NCBI GenBank assembly: GCA_001412425.1
Contig: LKUH01000361.1
Coordinates: 1-9,357 of the forward strand
Length of the DNA: 9,357 nucleotides
Reading direction: 5' to 3'
DNA from: Candidatus Cloacimonas sp. SDB
GTDB lineage: Bacteria; Cloacimonadota; Cloacimonadia; Cloacimonadales; TCS61
Shown here: piece after piece, positions 1-5,034 of the stretch
Position numbering within the stretch: the stretch's first letter is position 1
Layout of the letters: the number at the start of each line of letters is the position of its first letter
Made by a program: the position numbers and the translations under genes
Notes under the pieces: model-generated
Told to the model about the DNA's origin: nothing
What the model saw: only the letters and a program-made list of their open reading frames with translations
Database searches by the model: none

Positions 1-156
1 TTACGGGTAAGCAAGTAAAATAAGGCAATAATAAACCCCTTTAGGGGAAGCCAGAGAATGTATGCAGCTGAAGAAAATATCAGTAGGCGTTAGCCTTTGC
101 CTGTAACAACCCTTATAGGGTTAGAGCAAACCACCCGCTGAGCGGGTGGTGCTGAT
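1..156. repeat. Hairpin-rich non-coding segment; candidate IS200/IS605-type or REP-like element end
   Basis: There is no convincing gene here. The segment contains four short inverted repeats in a row: CCCCT/AGGGG (36-47), AGGC/GCCT (85-96), AACCCT/AGGGTT (108-122), and the strongest, ACCACCCGCT/AGCGGGTGGT around one central base (130-150). A TTCAA follows at 156-160, overlapping the stop codon of the next gene. Subterminal GC-rich hairpins followed by a short tetra- or pentanucleotide cleavage site such as TCAA are typical of IS200/IS605 element ends. That is family knowledge; the assignment here is inferred from the structure alone. No transposase lies inside the window, and the rest of the element would be to the left. 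It could equally be a stand-alone REP-like repeat. The last hairpin may also act as a weak terminator for the minus-strand genes. Confidence 0.4.
130..150. repeat. Perfect 10-bp inverted repeat (strong hairpin) downstream of the hydrolase gene
   Basis: The arms ACCACCCGCT (130-139) and AGCGGGTGGT (141-150) are perfect complements around a single central base; folded, they give about nine pairs with a three-base loop. On the minus strand the hairpin begins seven bases after the stop codon at 157-159 and is followed by TTTGCTCT, a poor T-tract. Factor-independent termination is therefore possible but not strong. An element-end hairpin is an alternative reading. Confidence 0.7.
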
Positions 157-846
157 TCAAAGCTTCTTAAGAGAATTCTGTAATTTCTTTATTTCAAATG
201 GTTTACCGTGGCCCGGATAAAACAGGTAGGCACCTGTATCTATTAATTTATACCAGCTTCTTTTTAACTGTTCTGTTTGATTGGCAAAGGGCGGAAATAT
301 AGTTCCTGGAGCGATATTGAACATTGTATCGCCGACAAAAGCTATTTCATCTTTCAGAATTATGCAGAGTGAACCTGCTGTGTGTCCTGGAGTAGGAAGC
401 ACATAACCATCGAAGCCTAATGTATTCAGATCGTATTTTTCTTTTAAGATAATATCAGGTTTTACCTGTTTGAACTTTTGTCTGTTTCCGGTAATTAAAT
501 TTGCTAAACTGGAGATAAGTTGGGGAATGAGAGAAGTTCCGCGGGGAAAAGAAGTATAACCTCTGGTCATATTTTCTGCTTCATCTGCATGAACCATAAC
601 CTGTGCACCTGTTAGCTGCTTTAACTCAGCAACATTGCCGCAATGATCATAATGTGTATGAGTGATGATGATGAGATCTACCTCTGGAGGAGCGATATGA
701 TGCTGTTTCAAAACCTTCAAGTATAAATTCGTCTGCCCGGGCATACCGGTATCGATCATCAGGCAATTTCTTGAATTCCTGATAAAAAAAGAATTAGATC
801 TGCTGGTAAATACAGGAATGATCTGAACCGGATTATCATTTTTCAT
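157..846 (-). CDS. Metallo-beta-lactamase-fold hydrolase
   Basis: This is a complete 229-residue protein of the metallo-beta-lactamase superfamily, with no signal peptide, so it is probably cytoplasmic. All expected metal ligands are visible: HTHYDH at 63-68 (His63, His65, Asp67, His68), His155 in PGHTAGS, Asp173 in VGDTMF, and His213 in PGHGKP. The IDTG motif at 31-34 is also typical. A binuclear zinc (or iron) hydrolase is expected. The PGHTAGS/PGHGKP spacing resembles the glyoxalase II and lactonase/thioesterase branches rather than true beta-lactamases; the substrate cannot be told from sequence. The start ATG overlaps the stop of the BtpA-family gene (ATGA), with only a weak GGAT upstream, so translation is probably coupled. 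Its stop codon touches the hairpin-rich segment, so the original C-terminus might have been altered if that segment is an insertion. Confidence 0.9.
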   Translation of the reverse strand: MKNDNPVQIIPVFTSRSNSFFIRNSRNCLMIDTGMPGQTNLYLKVLKQHHIAPPEVDLIIITHTHYDHCGNVAELKQLTGAQVMVHADEAENMTRGYTSFPRGTSLIPQLISSLANLITGNRQKFKQVKPDIILKEKYDLNTLGFDGYVLPTPGHTAGSLCIILKDEIAFVGDTMFNIAPGTIFPPFANQTEQLKRSWYKLIDTGAYLFYPGHGKPFEIKKLQNSLKKL

Positions 847-1670
847 ATCAGATCCGTTTTATTCGTTTTCAGTTTAGAAACTAGCTTTAATAGGGCTTTT
901 ATCCTTTCAGGAGAAAGTTCATTTTTCCAGAAACCCTGATGTTTGAAATAAGATCCGATAATGAATCCGTCCGCATGTTTCCAGTAAGAGGAAATATTTT
1001 CTGCAGTAATGCCGGAACCTGCAATCACCGGTAACCCGGTTGCAGCTTTGGTCTGCTGCAGATCAGTTAATGAAGGTTTTTCTCCAGTTGAGCTTCCGGT
1101 TATTATTATCCCGTCCGATAAAAAGAACTCATGTGTCTTTACTGCTTCCTGAATGGAAATATCAGAAGTGATAGCGTGGGAAGAATGTTTCTTTTTAACA
1201 TCTGTAAATATAGCTGTGTCTTCGGCGTTTATTAATTTTCTGTAACGCAAAAGTTCACCGGCACAACTTTCCATAAATCCTTCATCTGCGACATGAGCGT
1301 AGGCAAAATTTTCTACTCGAATGAATTCAAGTCCACAGGCTTTGGCAACTGCCAGAGCTGCCTTATTGGCTCCTGCCAGGATCTGAATGCCGCAGGGCAG
1401 AGCAATTTTATCTTTGATCTTTGCCGCAATTGCAGTCAGCGCAGCAACAATTTCAGGACCGGCTTGATTATTTAGATATGGAATATCATGCATATTTTCC
1501 AGCATGATTGCATCTATACCCGATTTCTGATAGATTTCAGCTTCTTTTACAGCAATTTCTATTATTTCAGGAAGAGATAGTTTATGAAGCGGAGTGCCGG
1601 GTAAAGCCTGAACATGGATCATACCGATTATGATTTTACCTGTTTTCAATTTGCTGATGATTTTATTCAT
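843..1670 (-). CDS. BtpA/SgcQ-family TIM-barrel protein
   Basis: The 275-residue protein has the usual BtpA-family length and motifs: GMIHV followed by ALPG (16-25), GIDAIMLENMHD (51-62), ITGSSTG (190-196), GSGIT (218-222), and ADGFIIGSY (233-241). The last three are phosphate-gripping loops of a (beta/alpha)8 barrel. The family is named after cyanobacterial BtpA, which is needed for photosystem I accumulation, and includes SgcQ in enterobacterial sugar clusters. The reaction is not settled, and nothing here points to photosynthesis, so a cytoplasmic enzyme acting on a phosphorylated small molecule is the most one can infer. The gene starts 16 bases after the membrane-protein gene and overlaps the downstream hydrolase by four bases, so the three are almost surely co-transcribed. 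A GAGG lies ten bases before the start. Confidence 0.88.
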   Translation of the reverse strand: MNKIISKLKTGKIIIGMIHVQALPGTPLHKLSLPEIIEIAVKEAEIYQKSGIDAIMLENMHDIPYLNNQAGPEIVAALTAIAAKIKDKIALPCGIQILAGANKAALAVAKACGLEFIRVENFAYAHVADEGFMESCAGELLRYRKLINAEDTAIFTDVKKKHSSHAITSDISIQEAVKTHEFFLSDGIIITGSSTGEKPSLTDLQQTKAATGLPVIAGSGITAENISSYWKHADGFIIGSYFKHQGFWKNELSPERIKALLKLVSKLKTNKTDLI

Positions 1671-1686
1671 TTTCCGGCAGCCTCAA

Positions 1687-2070
1687 TTATTTCATTTTCC
1701 ATTCGTGTCTTACACATTTACAGAAGCCGTGGTAGATGGCGCAGATACCTCCAAAAATTGAGATCAATCCCCAGAAAAGGGGGAATGCCAGGATTAGACC
1801 AAGGCTCAGAGGGTTTCCTCTTTGGATTGAACCAGCTATCATCGGCACATAATAGATGCCGGCAGTTAAGAGCAAACAGCCAGCCAGTATTGCCATATGT
1901 CCAAAAACTATCAACCCGGTACGGGAGTTATTGAAAAACAGATAGATCAATGAACCACCGATGATCAATTTAATTACAGCCCATAATAGCAATCCAACAA
2001 TAAAATGATACACTGCAAAAACTAATAATCCTAATCCTATTAGCAGAGAAATTACTGATTGATTTTTCAT
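1687..2070 (-). CDS. Small integral membrane protein of unknown function, about four helices
   Basis: I do not recognise this 127-residue protein. It is strongly hydrophobic, with four likely membrane helices at roughly 7-29, 31-47, 52-75 and 89-114. The short loop after helix 2 (NNSRTG) and the C-terminal tail (KCVRHEWKMK) are polar or basic. Four cysteines are present (65, 110, 117, 119), three of them clustered near the end of the last helix, which could bind metal or form disulphides; that is speculation. The ATG overlaps the esterase stop (ATGA) and is preceded by AGGAG six bases upstream, so this start is well supported and coupled to the esterase. The arrangement suggests a functional link with the exported esterase or the BtpA-family protein, but it does not say what. 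Confidence 0.75.
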   Translation of the reverse strand: MKNQSVISLLIGLGLLVFAVYHFIVGLLLWAVIKLIIGGSLIYLFFNNSRTGLIVFGHMAILAGCLLLTAGIYYVPMIAGSIQRGNPLSLGLILAFPLFWGLISIFGGICAIYHGFCKCVRHEWKMK

Positions 2071-3185
2071 TCCGCTCTCCTGATTATTCCTTCCATTTGC
2101 CTGAACCAGTTAAAAGCATTATTTATCGCGTCCCGGCTCAATTGATGACCGCCTTCATAGTATTCCTTTTCTATAGTAAAACCGTGATCAGATAGAACTT
2201 CACAGGCTCTTTCCGCCTGAGAAAATTCCACCACTCTGTCCTCTTTACCATGGGCTATAAAAATTTCCAATCCTGCTGCCTGTTGCAGATCCTCAGGAGC
2301 AAGAATATCATCGGGAAGCCAGGCTCCGAAAGGAGCTATCGCCTTGATCTTATCATGATATTTCAAGCCGGTGAGGTAGGAGAGATGTCCACCCTGAGAA
2401 AAACCGAAAAGGTAAACATTGCTTATCTTATATCTGGATTTTATCAGGTCTATCATATCCACAACGAACTGAGCACTTTTTAGCCATGATTCATTAAGCG
2501 AATTAGGATTCAATTCTTCTTGCCTACTCCAGCTGTAACCGATATTTGTACCGGTAGACAAAGGATATGGTGCCTGCGGTACAGCGTAAAAAAAATCTGA
2601 AATATTTTCTCCCAGCTTGAAGAAATTTTCACTGTTGTCTCCCAGTCCATGCAGACCTACTAAAAGCGGGTAATTTTTATCAGGATCATAGTCGGGCGGC
2701 AGTTTCAGTTTATAATTCTGGTAAGTAGTGGTTGAAACTAAATAGTCTGGGCTGGTTTTTTCTTCAGCAGCTTGTGTTTTAAGACTATCGAGCAGAGAGG
2801 TAAAGGCAGGATCATTTTTTACTTTCAGGAAATCAGGGTCATTAGAGATATGATCGATATCTGTAAAACCTTTTTGATAAGATATTGCAAGATAATGAGC
2901 TGCCAGCTGAGCTTCCCCAAGCAGTCCGTAGCAGCAGGCCAGATTATAGATATTCCGCGTGTCTGTAATGTTGTTTTTCAGAAGTTTCAGGTAGGAAGCA
3001 GCCGCTTTTTCAAATTCTTCCTTCTGATAGTACTGCCAGGCTTCGGCTTCTATTCTGGTAAGATCTTCCAACAGGAAATCACCTGAATTTATGTCATAGA
3101 TCTGCAGTTCACTATGGGATGATGTTTCACAAAATAAACTGCCTGTCAAAAAAATGAGAATTAAAATTAAACTGATCTTTTTCAT
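2067..3185 (-). CDS. Exported TPR-linked alpha/beta-hydrolase (phospholipase/carboxylesterase-like)
   Basis: The protein has 372 residues from the chosen ATG, which encodes MKKISLILIL and has a good ribosome site (AGGAAGG) just upstream. A reading frame 17 codons longer exists but would bury the signal peptide. Residues 1-19 form a signal peptide (KK, hydrophobic core, LFC); Cys19 lacks a good lipobox, so a soluble periplasmic protein is more likely than a lipoprotein. Residues about 40-135 form TPR-like helices with an end motif (DPDFLKVKNDPAF). Residues about 155-365 are an esterase of the dienelactone-hydrolase/feruloyl-esterase kind: HGLG (179-182), nucleophile Ser263 in GFSQGG, Asp316 in GKEDRVV, and His347 in GGHQ. 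All three catalytic residues are present. The ester substrate is unknown. The stop overlaps the next gene by four bases. Confidence 0.87.
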   Translation of the reverse strand: MKKISLILILIFLTGSLFCETSSHSELQIYDINSGDFLLEDLTRIEAEAWQYYQKEEFEKAAASYLKLLKNNITDTRNIYNLACCYGLLGEAQLAAHYLAISYQKGFTDIDHISNDPDFLKVKNDPAFTSLLDSLKTQAAEEKTSPDYLVSTTTYQNYKLKLPPDYDPDKNYPLLVGLHGLGDNSENFFKLGENISDFFYAVPQAPYPLSTGTNIGYSWSRQEELNPNSLNESWLKSAQFVVDMIDLIKSRYKISNVYLFGFSQGGHLSYLTGLKYHDKIKAIAPFGAWLPDDILAPEDLQQAAGLEIFIAHGKEDRVVEFSQAERACEVLSDHGFTIEKEYYEGGHQLSRDAINNAFNWFRQMEGIIRRAE

Positions 3186-3276
3186 TTCACCTTCCTTTAA
3201 AAAAAATTGCTCATTGTTGGAATTCATAGAACACAATTTTTATTAATTATGTAAAGCTCAAAATTTTTGATTCCAC
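3186..3276 (-). other. 91-base gap between the symporter and the esterase; no clear terminator
   Basis: On the minus strand this stretch is AT-rich, with short A and T runs, a self-complementary AAAATTTT and a loose ATTGT/ACAAT inverted repeat. I see no GC-rich stem followed by a T-run and no convincing promoter. Read-through from the symporter into the esterase gene is therefore possible, which would put all five minus-strand genes on one mRNA. The AGGAAGG ribosome site of the esterase lies at its left end. Confidence 0.4.
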
Positions 3277-4707
3277 TCAGTGTTTAAATTTTAATTTCAA
3301 ATATAAACCATAGAGGATCAGGCCTGAAGAAGTTGAAATTATTCCCATATATAGTGCATCAATATTCTGCCAGAAGCCTGGAAGATTTACATTCCTCCAG
3401 ACTGAAACAGTGATAACACCGAGAAGGCTGGCAAAAATGAACTGTTTATCTTTTATTTTCCCGGGAAAAATATACCCATAGACTACGGGCAGCAGCAGAC
3501 AACTGGCAGAATAACTGCCCAAAGTCTTCCAGACATTTTTAATATCGCCTTCAAACATTATTCCCAGAAAAACAGCAAGTAAACCTACTAAAATTATTCC
3601 CGTGTTATGCAGATATATTTTACCTTTGAATTTTTTGGGCATTAGGTCGTAGGAAAGGGTTGTGCCGGCAATAAAAAGATAAGAGTCCAGAGTGGATAGT
3701 ATGGTTGCCAGAATCCCTGCCAGTACCAGACCTCTGACTCCTGCCGGAAGGATCTGCAGAGCATAAATGAGGTAGGCATTTTCTGAAGCTGCTTCCGGGA
3801 TTACCGCTCTGGCGTACATAGCTCCCGATGTAGTGCAGATATCAAATAAGATCCAGATGACCGTTGAGACTATTATTCCTTTTTTAGCTGTCCTGGTATT
3901 TTTTGCCGCAAAAACACGTTGATAGAAATTGGGATCCACCAGAGTTGACAGTGCAATAAAACCCCAGACCAGTGTGGTGAGAATTCCTTCTCCTCCGGTT
4001 ACGGAAAAATGACCAGAAGGTAAATTAGCTTTTAAAAATCCCAGACCGCCAAAAGTACTGACTGAAAAAACGAGTACCAGAAATACTCCGATACACATGA
4101 CAAAGAACTGGATTATATCTGAAAATACAATAGCCCGGAATCCGCCATACATAGTGTAAAAAATAACAATTGAAACACCCAACAGCATGCCATGCCATAT
4201 TTCACCACCCAGAAAAGTTTGAATTAACAGTCCCAGGCTGATCACGTAGGCGATGGGTAAAACATTAAAAAAATTGAAGACAGCACTTAACCTGGCAGAT
4301 CCCGGTCCAAACATCTTTCCTACCAGATCGGGAAGTGTAACAGCTTTGTATTTTGCTACTTTAGCGGTAATAAAAAAAGCGAAGATAAGATAAGAGATAT
4401 ACCAGAAAACACCCTGAGTGATAAAATTAAAGATCCCCTGTTCAAAAGCTATCTTGGTTACTCCGAATATGCCACCGTACCAGGTTGCGACCAGGGTGGC
4501 TACGAACAGGGGCAGAGTAAGCTTTCTGCCCATCAGCAGAAGATCTAGAAATGCATAATCCGCATCAGTCTCACGGGATGTTCGCCGCTTTTTGATAGAT
4601 TGACCGTAAATAACGGAAGCTATAGTTAAAATTAAGACAAGAAAAAAAACAAACCAGTCCAGACTGTTTAGAATTGATTTGTACTCGGTTGAAAAATTTA
4701 GATCCAT
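3277..4707 (-). CDS. Sodium:solute symporter (SSS family), probable thiamin or thiamin-precursor importer
   Basis: This 476-residue inner-membrane protein has about 12-13 hydrophobic segments and matches SSS (SLC5-like) symporters in length. Family landmarks are VATWYGG in an early helix (73-79), YGGFRAIVFSDIIQ (187-200), the loop DPNFYQRVFAAKN (258-270), and ILSTLDSYLFIAGTTLSYDL (336-355), whose Ser/Thr residues correspond to the Na2 sodium site. The best-known members move proline, pantothenate or sugars with sodium. Specificity cannot be read from the protein. It is inferred from the thi-box-like RNA directly in front of the start, and from the divergent TPP-controlled outer-membrane receptor. 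SSS proteins under TPP riboswitches (called ThiV in comparative-genomics work) have been predicted to import thiamin. The ATG is preceded by AGGAG at five bases, within the RNA element. Confidence 0.9.
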   Translation of the reverse strand: MDLNFSTEYKSILNSLDWFVFFLVLILTIASVIYGQSIKKRRTSRETDADYAFLDLLLMGRKLTLPLFVATLVATWYGGIFGVTKIAFEQGIFNFITQGVFWYISYLIFAFFITAKVAKYKAVTLPDLVGKMFGPGSARLSAVFNFFNVLPIAYVISLGLLIQTFLGGEIWHGMLLGVSIVIFYTMYGGFRAIVFSDIIQFFVMCIGVFLVLVFSVSTFGGLGFLKANLPSGHFSVTGGEGILTTLVWGFIALSTLVDPNFYQRVFAAKNTRTAKKGIIVSTVIWILFDICTTSGAMYARAVIPEAASENAYLIYALQILPAGVRGLVLAGILATILSTLDSYLFIAGTTLSYDLMPKKFKGKIYLHNTGIILVGLLAVFLGIMFEGDIKNVWKTLGSYSASCLLLPVVYGYIFPGKIKDKQFIFASLLGVITVSVWRNVNLPGFWQNIDALYMGIISTSSGLILYGLYLKLKFKH

Positions 4708-4709
4708 TG

Positions 4710-4787
4710 AAACTCCTGTTTCGGCATTATCCGAAAAGTCTAAGGGTCGAAATTCCTCTCAGCTCTCTAATGGAGGCTCCCCTGTTT
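4710..4787 (-). promoter_or_regulatory. Variant thi-box (TPP-riboswitch-like) RNA in front of the symporter
   Basis: Read on the minus strand, thi-box landmarks occur in order: GGGGAGCC (4782-4775), GCTGAGAGGA (4763-4754), ACCCTT (4747-4742), GGATAATGCC (4732-4723) and CAGGAG (4718-4713). A P1 helix pairs AAAC (4787-4784) with GTTT (4713-4710). The pyrimidine-binding loop GCTGAGA is intact. The normal internal loop that holds the pyrophosphate (CTGAT opposite GCGTAG) is replaced by an almost continuous helix: TTTCGG (4736-4731) with CCGAAA (4724-4719), then one bulged C (4718) and the CT/AG pairs. GGGGTGC is also changed to GGGGAGC. The symporter's ribosome site AGGAG (4717-4713) is partly paired in P4 and P1, so translational control is expected. 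It may be a decayed TPP switch, or one with a changed ligand. Confidence 0.68.
4713..4717 (-). promoter_or_regulatory. Ribosome binding site of the symporter embedded in the riboswitch-like RNA
   Basis: AGGAG lies five bases before the ATG at 4707-4705 and coincides with the conserved 3' edge of a thi-box (normally TAGGGA). Its A and first G would pair in P4, and its last G in P1. Folding of the aptamer would thus hide the site directly, without needing an expression platform. Confidence 0.65.
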
Positions 4788-4794
4788 GGCAGTG

Positions 4795-4822
4795 ATAATT
4801 ATGATCTGGGTCGGGAAGTCAA
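4795..4822 (-). promoter_or_regulatory. Candidate promoter for the symporter transcript
   Basis: On the minus strand TTGACT (4822-4817) is followed, after 16 bases, by AATTAT (4800-4795) inside TAATTATC. A sigma-70-type start a few bases later would fall near 4788, exactly at the 5' edge of the thi-box-like RNA. The spacing fits, but the -10 match is imperfect and the promoter consensus of this lineage is unknown. Confidence 0.38.
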
Positions 4823-4882
4823 CTGTTTTTTAGAAAATCATTTGACAGCAGAAGGTGCGAATTTTTTCTAACGGAAGATCTT

Positions 4883-4890
4883 TATAAAAT
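4883..4890 (+). promoter_or_regulatory. Candidate -10 element for the TonB-dependent receptor transcript
   Basis: TATAAAAT lies about nine bases before the riboswitch P1 helix, so a transcript starting near 4897 would begin just upstream of the aptamer. No good -35 hexamer is found at the right distance; the nearby TTGACA at 4842-4847 is too far upstream to pair with it. Confidence 0.3.
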
Positions 4891-4898
4891 TTATTTGT

Positions 4899-4978
4899 CA
4901 ATTAGGGGTGCTGCCTGACAGCAGTTGAGATAATACCCTTGAACCTGATCTGGATAATGCCAGCGTAGGAAAATTATA
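4899..4978 (+). promoter_or_regulatory. TPP riboswitch (thi-box) controlling the TonB-dependent receptor
   Basis: The aptamer is close to the thi-box consensus. GGGGTGC (4905-4911) and ACCC (4935-4938) form P2; CTGC/GCAG forms P3; TTGAGA (4925-4930) is the pyrimidine-binding loop, with T instead of the usual C at its first position. CTTGAACCTGATCTGG (4938-4953), ATAATG (4954-4959) and CCAGCGTAGGA (4960-4970) form P4/P5 with the intact pyrophosphate pocket. AATT segments on either side can close P1. TPP binding normally represses thiamin synthesis or uptake genes. An intrinsic terminator follows immediately. ATAATGCCAGC (4954-4964) can pair over 11 positions with GCTGGTATTGT (5002-5012) of the terminator's 3' arm, giving a clear antiterminator, so control is by transcription termination. 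Confidence 0.95.
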
Positions 4979-4982
4979 TTAT

Positions 4983-5024
4983 AAGCCACAATACTGGCAA
5001 AGCTGGTATTGTGGCTTTTTTTTT
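4983..5024 (+). terminator. Riboswitch-controlled intrinsic terminator
   Basis: The arm AAGCCACAATACTGGC (4983-4998) pairs with 5002-5017 around an AAA loop, giving 16 pairs including two G-T wobbles. A run of nine T (5016-5024) follows. It stands between the TPP aptamer and the ribosome site of the receptor gene, so it serves as the expression platform: when TPP is bound the aptamer keeps 4954-4964 paired internally, the terminator forms, and transcription stops ten bases before the start codon. Confidence 0.95.
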
Positions 5025-5030
5025 AGGAGG
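5025..5030 (+). promoter_or_regulatory. Ribosome binding site deciding the receptor start
   Basis: AGGAGG directly follows the terminator T-run and precedes the ATG at 5035 by four bases. It supports that ATG over an in-frame GTG at 5011, which lies inside the terminator stem and would spoil the signal peptide. Confidence 0.85.
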
Positions 5031-5034
5031 GATC

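Noticed and set aside
47..105. Short plus-strand reading frame through the left non-coding segment as a remnant of a transposase C-terminus
   Set aside because: About twenty codons without a recognisable motif are too few to separate a gene remnant from chance.
130..150. Hairpin called as a confident intrinsic terminator of the minus-strand genes
   Set aside because: The stem is strong but the following bases (TTTGCTCT) are a poor T-tract, and the neighbouring inverted repeats point to an element end instead.
1614..1934. 106-codon open reading frame on the plus strand
   Set aside because: It is antisense to the BtpA-family and membrane-protein genes, whose motifs, overlaps and ribosome sites are convincing; its translation has no recognisable features.
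3186..3236. Longer N-terminus for the esterase (start at 3236)
   Set aside because: It would place 17 polar residues before an otherwise perfect signal peptide. The ATG at 3185 has a strong AGGAAGG site.
4842..4847. Perfect TTGACA as the -35 box for the receptor transcript
   Set aside because: At the proper spacing only weak -10 sequences are found (around 4865-4871), and the better TATAAAAT at 4883 is about 35 bases away, so I did not join them.
4674..4871. 65-codon open reading frame on the plus strand
   Set aside because: It runs antisense through the symporter start and the thi-box-like RNA, resembles no protein, and has no ribosome site.
5011..5034. GTG start giving an eight-residue longer receptor
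   Set aside because: The GTG lies inside the 3' arm of the terminator and has no ribosome site, while the ATG at 5035 has AGGAGG upstream and opens directly into a signal peptide.
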